A stretch of 23,997 nucleotides of DNA from Lachnospiraceae bacterium UBA4348 (GTDB lineage: Bacteria > Bacillota > Clostridia > Lachnospirales > Lachnospiraceae): the NCBI GenBank assembly GCA_002394165.1, contig DGTA01000036.1, forward strand, positions 1 through 23,997, in the 5' to 3' direction. Each line of letters begins with the position of its first letter. Position 1 is the stretch's first letter. The position numbers and the translations under genes were made by a program. Below are positions 6,964 to 15,039 of the stretch, in pieces. Under the pieces are notes generated by a model. That model ran no database searches. It saw only the letters and a list, made by a program, of their open reading frames with translations, and was not told where the DNA came from.

Positions 6964-9261
6964 TCACTCCTGGGTCTTAAGCGCAGCTACCATGTCGATA
7001 TGCCTGTTCTTTCTGGCCACCATCAGCCCCACAGCCAAAGATACTCCGAAAGTCAGCAGAATACTGACCAGGTAGGTAAGCGGTCCCAGGACCAGCTTCA
7101 TCTCATATTCGGAGGCCAGCGCCTTAAGCAGATAGGCCAGCACGCCCACACCCGCCGGCAGCCCGATCGCTGCCCCGATCACTGTCAGCCACAGATTCTG
7201 GGTGATCAGCAAAGAGCCGATCTTCCTGTCCTTAAATCCGACCACCTTGAGCGTGGCCATCTCACGGTAACGCTCCACATAGCTCATGGTGCCGAGATTA
7301 TACAGGACCACCAGGCTCAGGACGACCGCGGCGATCACCAGCAGCACGATCATCACATTCATCAGCTCGACAAAAGTGTCAAACGAATCCATGATGGCTT
7401 TTTTAGTCTGCACATTCAGGATGGCATCGTCCGGTTCGATATCTGTCCGGTCGGTATAGATCGTATTGATCGAATAATCGATTCCTGCCTCATCGGCGTA
7501 TTGGTCGCTCATAATGATGCCTTCGGTCAGGGAGCGCAGCACGCCGGCGATCTTCACCGTATAGCTCTCTTCTTTTCCGTAAGGCGAGAAGGTGATCTCA
7601 TCCCCGACATTCACGGAGAATTCATCGGCAAGACGCTGGCAGATATAGGCGCCGTCATTTCCCAGCGGCTGGTATTTCATATTCCGGTCTGGGAAACGCA
7701 CATGGTCCTTTTCAATATGATAGATCTCCAGTGCAACGCCTTTATCCTCCAACTGCACGCTCCCAAGGGATGCATAATCTCCGTCAACCTCCTTCGCCAG
7801 TTCCACCGCCTCCTCGTTCGAGAGGTTTTCCGGATCCAGGTTGATTCGGCTCTCATAGTTGATCGCATCCTCGTAAAACGAATTCATGAAACCGTGGAGG
7901 GTATCATTCATGCCCAGGCCGCCCACCAGCAGGATCATGCACCCGATGATGCCGAACAGCGTCATAAAGCTCCTCGCTTTATGCCTGAAGCAGTCGCGCA
8001 GGTTCCATTTTGTCCCGAAACTCAGCGACTTGAAAGCTTTTGTCTCCTCCAGCGCCAGGTGATTCATCCTGGCCGGGGTATAAGGACGAAGCGCATCCGC
8101 CGCGCTTCCCTTCAGCATTTCCTTCACGGACAGGAAGCAGATAAGCACCAGGAACAGGATCATGGCCGCCATCACGATCCAGCAAAATCCCGGAATATAC
8201 AAGGTCCATCTGGGCATGTCGATATAGGTTCCCATGGCACTGTTCGGATTCATGATATAGTACCCGAGCCCGTACCCGATGGCGATCCCCAGCACGGAAC
8301 CGGCGGCGCCGATCATCAGCGCGTAGGAAGCATAATGACGCAGGATCACGCCGTCATGAAAGCCCAGCGCCTTGAGGGTTCCGATCTGTGTTTTCTCACT
8401 CGCCGTGATCCGGTGCATGGTCGTGACCATCGTCAGGACGGCGATCGCGACAAACAGTACCGGAAGGATCAGGCCCATGGTCTTTCCTTCCTCCACTTCC
8501 CCCATCGCCTCCGCGTAGGAGACAGTCTCATCCTTTGAAAGGACGAGAAAAGTCTTGCCGAGTGCCTTGTCAACGGCCTCCACAAAGGTTTTTTTATTCA
8601 GATCGGACAGGACATTGATCTGGAAATACGGGTCATCTCCGATAAAGCTTCGGAAAATGGCCGGGATGATCTCTTTCAGCATGGCCGGCGAGATATAAAC
8701 GAACCCGAAAGAATTGTAATCAGGCATCATCTGAGTCTCATCAGGCAGGCAGATCAGGAATTCACTCGCTTTCACCAGTCCCCTGACAGTTCCGGTCACG
8801 GTCAGCATCTTATAGGTCAGGGTCAGCTCATCTCCGATATGAATATCATTTTTCTGCGCGTACTGGTCGCTGATCCACATTCCGTCGCTGCTTGTCTCGT
8901 CATAGGGCTCGCCCTCCATCAGATACAGGCCGGATACGTTCATATTTTCACTCACCGCGATGGCGAGCACGTCCGTATCATCTTTAACGGAAGCGTTGAC
9001 CGTAAGGAACCGTGTTCCGTCACGGACGCCGTCTATGGCCATGACCTTTTCAAGGTCCTCAGCGGTAAATCCGTCCTCAGAATAGATCCTGAAATCCGAA
9101 TATCCGGTTTCATCCATGATATAGCTGACGTCCTTCACCAGGGAATACCATTCCATGTTGAAGCCGAAAAAGACGCCGATCCCCAGCGCGATCATAATGA
9201 TCATCGATATGAACTGCGCCTTATAGTTTAAGAAGGTACGAAACAGTTTTCTTCTGAGCAT
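6964..9261 (-). CDS. ABC transporter permease, FtsX/MacB type
   Basis: A 765-residue permease with two FtsX-type modules. A first membrane helix at about 17-36 is followed by a large extracytoplasmic region, then a cluster of three helices between about 275 and 390. A second unit begins with a helix near 445-465, has another extracytoplasmic region, and ends with three helices between about 625 and 745. This eight-helix layout is that of MacB-superfamily transporters that move peptides, lipids or drugs or transmit force, not importers. I set the start at 9261 (MLRRKLFRTF), not at an upstream ATG inside the ATPase gene. It follows the ATPase stop codon by one base, and AGGAGGTGG lies just upstream in the ATPase gene. 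It forms one operon with the ATPase. Substrate is unknown; the adjacent two-component system suggests, but does not prove, a role in peptide sensing or resistance. Confidence 0.9.
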   Translation of the reverse strand: MLRRKLFRTFLNYKAQFISMIIMIALGIGVFFGFNMEWYSLVKDVSYIMDETGYSDFRIYSEDGFTAEDLEKVMAIDGVRDGTRFLTVNASVKDDTDVLAIAVSENMNVSGLYLMEGEPYDETSSDGMWISDQYAQKNDIHIGDELTLTYKMLTVTGTVRGLVKASEFLICLPDETQMMPDYNSFGFVYISPAMLKEIIPAIFRSFIGDDPYFQINVLSDLNKKTFVEAVDKALGKTFLVLSKDETVSYAEAMGEVEEGKTMGLILPVLFVAIAVLTMVTTMHRITASEKTQIGTLKALGFHDGVILRHYASYALMIGAAGSVLGIAIGYGLGYYIMNPNSAMGTYIDMPRWTLYIPGFCWIVMAAMILFLVLICFLSVKEMLKGSAADALRPYTPARMNHLALEETKAFKSLSFGTKWNLRDCFRHKARSFMTLFGIIGCMILLVGGLGMNDTLHGFMNSFYEDAINYESRINLDPENLSNEEAVELAKEVDGDYASLGSVQLEDKGVALEIYHIEKDHVRFPDRNMKYQPLGNDGAYICQRLADEFSVNVGDEITFSPYGKEESYTVKIAGVLRSLTEGIIMSDQYADEAGIDYSINTIYTDRTDIEPDDAILNVQTKKAIMDSFDTFVELMNVMIVLLVIAAVVLSLVVLYNLGTMSYVERYREMATLKVVGFKDRKIGSLLITQNLWLTVIGAAIGLPAGVGVLAYLLKALASEYEMKLVLGPLTYLVSILLTFGVSLAVGLMVARKNRHIDMVAALKTQE

Positions 9262-9262
9262 C

Positions 9263-9964
9263 TTACCAGTCCACCTCCTCCGCAGAGAGAGGATTGGGCT
9301 GCTCCGTGCAGGAGACGATCCTGCCGTTCTTGACCTTGACGACCACATCCGCCATTCCGGCAATATTCTGGTTATGCGTCACGATAATGATCGTTTTCTT
9401 CATATCACGCGCCATGGATAAGAGCAGCTTCAGCACCATGACGCCGGTCTGCGAGTCCAGTGCACCGGTCGGTTCATCGCACAGCAGGATCTTCGGGTTC
9501 TTGGCCAGGGCTCTTGCGATCGATACCCTCTGCTGTTCACCGCCCGACAGCTCGGATGGGAAATTATGGATATGATCCTCCAGCCCCACAGCCCGCAGCA
9601 TCTCGTGACTGCTCAGAGCGTTTTTCGCGATCTCCTTTACCAGTGCCACATTCTCCAGCACCGTCAGCGTCGGGATCAGGTTGTAGGACTGAAAAACAAA
9701 TCCCACTGTCTCCGCCCGGTAATCAGCCAGTTCACTTTCCGACAGCGTCGAGATATCCTTTCCGTTCACCCTGATCGTACCCGATGTAGGAGAATCGAGT
9801 CCTCCCAGCAGATTGAGCAGAGTACTCTTACCGGCGCCGCTGGGCCCGAGAACAACGATAAACTTGCCTTCCTCCAGCGCCAGGTCCACATGGTCAAGCG
9901 CCCGCTGCTCATGCTCGCCGTTAGTATAAACCCTTGAAATATCCGTTAACTCTATGATGTTCAT
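9263..9964 (-). CDS. ABC transporter ATP-binding protein, MacB/LolD-like
   Basis: A 233-residue ATPase that powers the FtsX-type permease encoded one base downstream. Walker A is GPSGAGKST (40-48), the Q-loop is FQSYNLIP near 91-98, the signature is LSGGEQQR (139-146), Walker B is LLCDEP (160-165) with DALD-type D-loop GALD, and the H-loop is H197 in VTHN. Length and the VFQSYNLIPTLTVLENV segment are typical of the MacB/LolD group. The ATG at 9964 has GAGGAG 7-8 nt upstream and begins MNIIELTDIS, as expected for the family. A longer in-frame reading to 10126 would extend into the palindromic repeat next door and is judged spurious. Confidence 0.93.
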   Translation of the reverse strand: MNIIELTDISRVYTNGEHEQRALDHVDLALEEGKFIVVLGPSGAGKSTLLNLLGGLDSPTSGTIRVNGKDISTLSESELADYRAETVGFVFQSYNLIPTLTVLENVALVKEIAKNALSSHEMLRAVGLEDHIHNFPSELSGGEQQRVSIARALAKNPKILLCDEPTGALDSQTGVMVLKLLLSMARDMKKTIIIVTHNQNIAGMADVVVKVKNGRIVSCTEQPNPLSAEEVDW

Positions 9965-10038
9965 GCAATCACTCCTCAAGTTAATTTTAAAAATCACGGT
10001 TAGTTTAATATAACTTTTGTGAGAATGCAAGAATTTTT
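9965..10038 (-). promoter_or_regulatory. AT-rich leader of the ABC transporter operon
   Basis: This short AT-rich stretch must hold the transporter promoter. On the minus strand TATATT and TAAAAT are possible -10 boxes, but neither has a good -35 at the right distance. Two similar direct repeats, GTTAATTTTAA (9980-9990) and GTTAGTTTAATA (9999-10010), and the motif GTTA-N8-TAAC could bind a repressor. The assignment is weak. Confidence 0.3.
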
Positions 10039-10371
10039 TTCTGACAGTAGAGGACGGTTCTGTGTCATGCTGCGCTGACAGGGGGACACTCCTCTGAATT
10101 AACGTAATTTGGCAGTTTACGGCCAATTCATAAGAGCTTAAGCATACGAAGCCGCTGCAGAAAATGCGAGCCTAGCGGGTGCTTTCGGAGCTTGTCTGAG
10201 CACACGTATGTGTGCGAGTTGCGGAGAAAGCGCCCTAATAGGCGGCGCAGCATTTTCAAGAGCGGCGAGTTCGCTTAAGCTCTTATTGAATTGGCCATAA
10301 ACTGCCATTATGAATTAAAGAGGAGTGTCCCCCTGTCAGCGCAATATGACACAGAACCGTCCCTGTCAGAA
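10039..10371. repeat. 333-bp imperfect palindrome, MITE-like or REP-related element
   Basis: The whole stretch folds back on itself around a centre near 10205. The ends are TTCTGACAG (10039-10047) and CTGTCAGAA (10363-10371). Perfect paired blocks include 10052-10068 with 10346-10362 and the 25-bp block 10071-10095 with 10319-10343. A third block, 10111-10143 with about 10272-10305, differs by one substitution and one indel. The inner part pairs less well. It holds no credible gene and fills most of the 422-bp gap between mnmA and the ABC ATPase. From general knowledge, GGGACGGTTCTGTGTC-like palindromes recur in Clostridia and are associated with small non-autonomous elements; no transposase is present here. 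Confidence 0.8.
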
Positions 10372-10386
10372 TCCTGTCATAATCTG

Positions 10387-11454
10387 TCATAAAATGATCC
10401 CGCCGCCGATCACGCAGTCGTCCTCATCATAAAAGACGGCGGATTGTCCCGGCGTGGCAGCCCTTACCGGTTCGTCAAACACCAGGCGGATGCACCCGTC
10501 ACCGGCTGTTTCTATGTAAGCAGGCTGCGCTTTGTGGTGATAGCGGATCCTGGCTCGGCACCTTAATTCCTGTCCCGGTTCGAGCCCGGGAATGCTCATG
10601 AAATTCACATCCCGGCACAGGACAGTGTTCTTAAACAGGGATTGTTCATCCCCGATCACGATCTCATTTTCTTCTGCCCGGATCTCCTTGACAAAAGCCG
10701 GATAGCCGAAGGCGATCCCGAGTCCTTTGCGCTGCCCGACCGTATAGTGGATGATCCCGCGGTGTTTTCCGAGGATCTCTCCCTCCTCGTTGACGAAATA
10801 GCCGGCCTTCGGCACGGGCTCCTGGCTGTGCTCGGCGATAAAATCGGCGTAGCTGCCGTCCGTTACAAAACAGATCTCCTGGGAGTCGGGCTTATCCGCA
10901 ACCGGCAGAGCGGCTGCCTTTGCAATGTTACGGACTTCATCCTTGGTCAGGTTTCCCAGCGGCATCAGTGTCAATGCAAGCTGTTCCTGGCTCAGTTTAT
11001 AGAGCATATAGGTCTGGTCCTTCTGCGCGTGGGCAGCCTGGCGTACCGTGTACCGCCCGTTTTCGAGACGGACGATGTTCGCGTAATGCCCTGTCGCCAC
11101 GTATCCGGCATTCACAGTCGACGCAAAATGGAGCATCCTGTCCCATTTCAGATACCGGTTGCATTCAATGCACGGGTTGGGTGTCCTGCCGTGGATATAT
11201 TCCTGTATAAAAGGTTCAACCACCCTTTCCCGGAATTCGGGGACACAGCTGACCACATGGTAAGGGATATCCAGTTTCCCGGCAATCTGCAGAGCATCAT
11301 CGATCTCGCAGCAGCGGCTCTCTTTTTCATCGCCGGCTGTCCACGTCCGGAGCGTAACACCGATCACATCATATCCGGACATCTTAAGGAGATAGGCAGC
11401 GACAGCACTGTCCACTCCTCCCGACATTCCAACGACCACTCTTGTGTTTTGCAT
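10387..11454 (-). CDS. mnmA: tRNA-specific 2-thiouridylase MnmA
   Basis: A 355-residue enzyme that thiolates U34 of the Lys, Glu and Gln tRNAs, using ATP and sulfur passed from a cysteine desulfurase. The PP-loop is SGGVDS (11-16). The two catalytic cysteines are C95 in TPNPCIECN and C195 in DSQEICFVTDG. TGHYA (121-125) and VGQRKGLG are further family motifs. Length fits the family. The ATG at 11454 is preceded by AAAGGAG, which overlaps the end of the upstream BI-1-like gene (18 nt gap), so the two are probably co-transcribed. No desulfurase gene is adjacent. The stop codon lies 16 nt from the large palindrome, which may form the 3' end of the transcript although it has no T run. Confidence 0.96.
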   Translation of the reverse strand: MQNTRVVVGMSGGVDSAVAAYLLKMSGYDVIGVTLRTWTAGDEKESRCCEIDDALQIAGKLDIPYHVVSCVPEFRERVVEPFIQEYIHGRTPNPCIECNRYLKWDRMLHFASTVNAGYVATGHYANIVRLENGRYTVRQAAHAQKDQTYMLYKLSQEQLALTLMPLGNLTKDEVRNIAKAAALPVADKPDSQEICFVTDGSYADFIAEHSQEPVPKAGYFVNEEGEILGKHRGIIHYTVGQRKGLGIAFGYPAFVKEIRAEENEIVIGDEQSLFKNTVLCRDVNFMSIPGLEPGQELRCRARIRYHHKAQPAYIETAGDGCIRLVFDEPVRAATPGQSAVFYDEDDCVIGGGIIL

Positions 11455-11472
11455 CTGCCTCTTCTCCTTTGA

Positions 11473-12141
11473 TCAGTCTTTGTTCCTTTCCATGATCCTC
11501 AGGACACGGAGGAAAATATTGATGATATCCACATAGATACTTGCCGCACTGTCAATGGCATTGTCCAGTGTTTTGGGGTAAGCCTGGGCCTTCGACCAGT
11601 TATAACCGATGTAGCCGGAGAATATGACGACCATGACATAGTCCAGGATGCCAAGCCTCAGATGGAAGATCAGTCCTCCGATCAGCTCGACCACGATCGA
11701 ACCCATCAGTGCAATAAACAGCACCCTTCCCAGACTGCGGAAGAACGCAGGAAAGATGGTGGAGGCAATGATCATGACGACCACGATGATTCCCGTTGTC
11801 AGAAAGGCAGGGTAAATGGAGGAGCTTGAATAGAATCTGATAACATACGTCAGCAGAAGCCCCATCGCAGCCGCGAGACCGGAAAATCCCAGCATGCTGA
11901 TCACATAGCTGTTTGACTTGGCCACCACATAGCGGCAGGCGAAGCTCAGGGCCAGGTATCCGATGATGACGACGGCGCGGTTAAGCTTAGAGATGTAAGG
12001 CGACAGGAAAAAAGCGATCAGGATATTGATCGCTATGCCCCATAAAACTGTCAGTCCGATCGCGGCATTATAGGCATTATCGGAAACTATGGTCCTTTCC
12101 GCGCCACGCAGCCGTCCGGCTTTGGCCTCTTTATTATCCAT
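11473..12141 (-). CDS. Bax inhibitor-1 / YccA family membrane protein
   Basis: A 222-residue integral membrane protein with six to seven hydrophobic helices from about residue 28 onward. The C-terminal segment TLDNAIDSAASIYVDIINIF followed by LRVLRI matches the BI-1 family ending, including the paired acidic residues thought to form a calcium- and pH-sensitive gate in bacterial homologs such as BsYetJ. The function in bacteria is a proposed calcium leak channel; the physiological role is unclear. The ATG at 12141 has AAAGGAGG 11 nt upstream. A sigma-A-like promoter lies at 12186-12214, and mnmA follows after 18 nt, so this is probably the first gene of a two-gene operon. Confidence 0.88.
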   Translation of the reverse strand: MDNKEAKAGRLRGAERTIVSDNAYNAAIGLTVLWGIAINILIAFFLSPYISKLNRAVVIIGYLALSFACRYVVAKSNSYVISMLGFSGLAAAMGLLLTYVIRFYSSSSIYPAFLTTGIIVVVMIIASTIFPAFFRSLGRVLFIALMGSIVVELIGGLIFHLRLGILDYVMVVIFSGYIGYNWSKAQAYPKTLDNAIDSAASIYVDIINIFLRVLRIMERNKD

Positions 12142-12185
12142 ATCGTCACAGACCTCCTTTCAATCAAGCGGTACAACCTGCCTTT

Positions 12186-12214
12186 ATCTTAGCATAACGA
12201 CCGGGCAATGGAAA
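12186..12214 (-). promoter_or_regulatory. Extended -10 promoter for the BI-1 / mnmA operon
   Basis: On the minus strand TTTCCA (12209-12214) is followed after 17 bp by TAAGAT (12186-12191), which carries the extended -10 TGC immediately upstream. It lies about 45-50 nt before the start codon, in the divergent region shared with the DUF4432 gene. Confidence 0.6.
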
Positions 12215-12307
12215 GACGACACATGTTTTCTCTTTCATATCGGCACTGACTGTAATAAAATAACAGCAGGAAGAATGATCATATTTTTATATGGGAGGTG
12301 TTTGCAC

Positions 12308-13300
12308 ATGATGGATCTTCTGAAAAAAGGGTATGTCGGAAATCCCGCCCAGCTGGTCACGCTGCGCCGCGTGACGGTCAGTGAGGGCCGTGCCAAGGGA
12401 ACAGGCATTATCGAGGTGAAAACCGCCGGCGGCCTGGAACTGGATCTTCTGCCGGATTCCGGCCTCGATATCGGCCAGTGCCGCTACAAGGGCATCAACA
12501 TGGCGTGGATGAGCAAGAACGGCTATGACAATCCGGCACTTTTCATTCCTTACGAGAATGAGTTTGTCAATACGTTCCCCGGCGGGCTCCTTTATTCGTG
12601 CGGTCTTCGCAGCGCCGGCCCCGCCAACCGGGACGGTGACGAGTGGCATCCGCTGCACGGCAGATACCACGGACGGGCAGCCGAACAGGTCAGCGCCCAG
12701 ATCGAAGGCGACCAGATCGAAGGCGACCAGATCGTTGTCAGCGGCATTATCCGCGAAACCCAGATGTTCGCCCATGTTCTGGAAGTAAAGCGGACGATCT
12801 GCATTCCCGTCTTCGGGTCAAAGGTAACGGTGCATGACACCCTCACCAACCTCTCCCCGCGGGACGAAGAGATCATGCGCATCTACCACTGCAATTTCGG
12901 ATATCCTCTCTTAAGCGAAGAGGCCAGACTGATCCTTCCGGAAGACAGACAGACCATCCCGCGCACGGAATTCGCAAAAACGGGACTCGGCAGAGAATGC
13001 GAATTTGATCAGCCGATCGACAGTGAGGAAGAGCGGGTATTCTTCCAGAAAATGGAAAAAGAATTCTGGGCCACCCTCGAGAATCCGTCCCTCGGCGTAA
13101 GCATGACCATCTCATGGAGCGGCGATACCCTGCCGATCATGACCGAGTGGCGCAGCATGGCCAGCGGCGACTATGTGGTCGGCCTCGAGCCCTGCAACTG
13201 CTACATCATGGGGCGCAGTGAGGAACGTGCCAACGGCACGCTGCCGGTGCTGAAAGCCTTCGAGAGCATCGATACAAGCGTCACGATCGAGTTTAAATAA
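12308..13300 (+). CDS. DUF4432 family protein, aldose 1-epimerase-like
   Basis: A 330-residue protein of the galactose-mutarotase-like superfamily, probably cytoplasmic and acting on the anomeric carbon of an unidentified sugar. Family-like features are LDLLPDSGLDIGQCRYKG near the N-terminus, GLLYSCGLRSAGP, HPLHGRYHGRAAE with conserved histidines, and the end region TEWRSMASGDYVVGLEPCN followed by GRSEERANGTLPVL. Two adjacent ATGs occur; the first (12308) has GGGAGGTG seven bases upstream. The reading frame remains open well upstream, but that part overlaps the divergent promoter and lacks coding character. A perfect 15-bp tandem duplication inside the gene gives QIEGDQIEGDQI. It ends at a strong terminator shared with the convergent operon. 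It stands alone, so context does not reveal its sugar. Confidence 0.88.
   Translation: MMDLLKKGYVGNPAQLVTLRRVTVSEGRAKGTGIIEVKTAGGLELDLLPDSGLDIGQCRYKGINMAWMSKNGYDNPALFIPYENEFVNTFPGGLLYSCGLRSAGPANRDGDEWHPLHGRYHGRAAEQVSAQIEGDQIEGDQIVVSGIIRETQMFAHVLEVKRTICIPVFGSKVTVHDTLTNLSPRDEEIMRIYHCNFGYPLLSEEARLILPEDRQTIPRTEFAKTGLGRECEFDQPIDSEEERVFFQKMEKEFWATLENPSLGVSMTISWSGDTLPIMTEWRSMASGDYVVGLEPCNCYIMGRSEERANGTLPVLKAFESIDTSVTIEFK
12698..12734 (+). repeat. 15-bp perfect in-frame tandem duplication
   Basis: CAGATCGAAGGCGAC occurs at 12698-12712 and again at 12713-12727, followed by CAGATCG of a third unit. It inserts one extra QIEGD in the DUF4432 protein. Perfect identity, including third positions, points to recent replication slippage. 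Confidence 0.9.
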
Positions 13301-13309
13301 GTCAGTGAT

Positions 13310-13348
13310 AATAAATAAGTCAGGGTGACTCACCCTGACTTATTTATT
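13310..13348. terminator. Bidirectional intrinsic terminator between convergent genes
   Basis: Positions 13310-13328 and 13330-13348 form a perfect 19-bp inverted repeat with one base between (a tight loop opens at the GTGACTCAC centre). The GC core TCAGGGTGA is flanked by A-rich and T-rich ends on both sides, so it should stop transcripts of the DUF4432 gene (plus) and the DUF4353 operon (minus). Confidence 0.9.
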
Positions 13349-13351
13349 TCC

Positions 13352-15037
13352 CTATACCCGCTTTGGCTTTTTGATCAGAACGAAGATAAGCCCCAATACA
13401 AGCACGACGGCGGACGCTCCCACAAGCGGCCAGGTTGCCGCCGGATAGGCCGAAACAGCCTGGTTTTGAGTTGAAGCCATCGGGCCGGCCGCATCATCAG
13501 GGCGGTGACCCCTCTGCGGTATCTGACCGCCCTCCGGCATCTGGCCACCCTCAGGCATCTGTCCCATACCGGACAGGCGTCCCGCGGCGCCTCCGAAACC
13601 GACCGTCCCGTCCCCGGATCTGACGCTCATCGTATCCAGGGTAATTTCCTGAGTATAGGAATCTCCGATCTTAACCGTATAAGTCCCGTCAACGGCAAAT
13701 TCAGCGCAGCTTAGAGTGATGGCTGTAAAACTGCCGGGGATCTCTTTCTCCAGGACGATATTTCCATCTGCATCCGAAACCGTAACGACACTGCCGGCAG
13801 CCATCTCTTCTTCTGTGACGACCGTCATATTGGCCTGGGAAGAATCACCCGATACTTCCTCCAGCATGGAACTGTCTCCCGCGGCCACAACCGTTCCGCC
13901 GTTCAGGTACAGGCTTCCGCCGTTTTCACTTCCAAAATCAAGAGCGTTGTTTCCGCTCCCGGAAAGGCTGATAAAGACCTCACCGCCGTCGATCACGGTA
14001 TCCCCGTTGGAATCAATGCCGTCCGCATCTCTTCCATTCTCATTGATGATCGCAATGCTGCCTCCGGTGATGTGGACCAGACCCTGTGTCAGGTCAGCCT
14101 GGGTCTCGCTTTCGGACTGAACGGTCTGCGCATCAGCTTCCTGCCCCGGAATGAAAGCAGCGGCATCGGATCCGCTGTTCGCGTTGATCCCGTCATCCGT
14201 CGGATGGATCTCGATCTCGCCGCCGGCGATCTCCACCGACGGTGCCTCCAGTCCTTCATAGCAGCCCGTGATCCTGAGCGTGCCATCCTGGAAAAAGATC
14301 TTCGTATCACAGTGCACGGCGTCATCACCGGCTTCAATGGATACGTCCGCGTTCGTAAAGGCGACGCTGTCATTGGCGTGGATCCCGTCCTGCGGGCAGC
14401 TGACGGAGATCACCCCGCCGCTGATCACGAGAGAATCATTGCACTTGATGCCATGCTCATAGGAGCCGCTGACCTTGAGGGACCCGCTCCCGTTGATCGT
14501 AAGATCCTCCTTGGACCAGAGCACCGCGTCAGTATTGATCTCCAGCGCTTCATCTGAGTATGTCTCCCCGCTCGTCAGGCTGTTTTCCGTCCCCTCCGCC
14601 AGCGTCAGGAAGACTTTATCGGCTTTTTTTATGCTCAGGGCCGCGTTGTCCTCACAGTTGATGTTCACGCCGTTTAAGAGGATCCACACCTTGGAAGAGA
14701 CATAGGCGTCCACTTCGATGCTGCCGTCCGTCAGTTCTCCGCTGATCACATAGTATCCGCCGTTTTTGATCGTCAGCGTCCCGTCGTTGAAATACGCGCC
14801 GTTGCCGGTGATCGAAGCCGCATCACCGCTGAGCGTGATCTGCACGGCCCGGCTCGTATCCCAGTTCCCGTTCAGGTCATTGGACGTGAACCAGGCATTT
14901 CCGGTATAACTCTCCGCATCCTCGTCCGCTATGGCATGGATCCCCAGCCGTTCTCCGTTCATGAACAGGATCGTTGCCAGCAAAGTCAGGATCAGCACAG
15001 CCACGCAGATGCGGTCAATATTTTTATGTGATGACAT
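13352..15037 (-). CDS. DUF4353 carbohydrate-binding-domain surface protein
   Basis: A 561-residue exported protein. Residues 9-27 form an N-terminal hydrophobic helix and the start has no predicted lipobox. The middle (about 45-480) is made of repeated short strands with GGTLTI/NGG-type turns (DGTLTIKNGGYYVISG, LLNGVNINCEDNAALSIKKAD, DGIHANDSVAF, DDGINANSGS, ADGIDSNGD). This is the pattern of the DUF4353 beta-helix family, whose Clostridium thermocellum member Cthe_2159 is known to bind polygalacturonate. A low-complexity GQMPEGGQMPEGGQIPQ stretch follows near 485-510, then a C-terminal membrane helix (about 535-555) and a basic tail KKPKRV. Its ATG is two bases after the DUF4956 stop codon, with only a weak ribosome site, so translational coupling is likely. 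It is the last gene of the VTC operon. The ligand is unknown. Confidence 0.85.
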   Translation of the reverse strand: MSSHKNIDRICVAVLILTLLATILFMNGERLGIHAIADEDAESYTGNAWFTSNDLNGNWDTSRAVQITLSGDAASITGNGAYFNDGTLTIKNGGYYVISGELTDGSIEVDAYVSSKVWILLNGVNINCEDNAALSIKKADKVFLTLAEGTENSLTSGETYSDEALEINTDAVLWSKEDLTINGSGSLKVSGSYEHGIKCNDSLVISGGVISVSCPQDGIHANDSVAFTNADVSIEAGDDAVHCDTKIFFQDGTLRITGCYEGLEAPSVEIAGGEIEIHPTDDGINANSGSDAAAFIPGQEADAQTVQSESETQADLTQGLVHITGGSIAIINENGRDADGIDSNGDTVIDGGEVFISLSGSGNNALDFGSENGGSLYLNGGTVVAAGDSSMLEEVSGDSSQANMTVVTEEEMAAGSVVTVSDADGNIVLEKEIPGSFTAITLSCAEFAVDGTYTVKIGDSYTQEITLDTMSVRSGDGTVGFGGAAGRLSGMGQMPEGGQMPEGGQIPQRGHRPDDAAGPMASTQNQAVSAYPAATWPLVGASAVVLVLGLIFVLIKKPKRV

Positions 15038-15039
15038 GA

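Noticed and set aside
7000..8538. 512-codon open frame on the plus strand opposite the ABC permease
   Set aside because: Antisense to the FtsX-type permease, with an extreme His/Gln/Asp composition and no start signal.
9965..10126. N-terminal extension of the ABC ATPase to an ATG at 10126
   Set aside because: The added residues are translated from the palindromic repeat. The ATG at 9964 has a good ribosome site and matches the family start.
10374..10390. CTGTCATAATCTGTCAT, similar to an E. coli Pho box
   Set aside because: The repeats are spaced by 10 and not 11 bp, they overlap the end of mnmA, and no plus-strand gene lies downstream, so this is likely chance.
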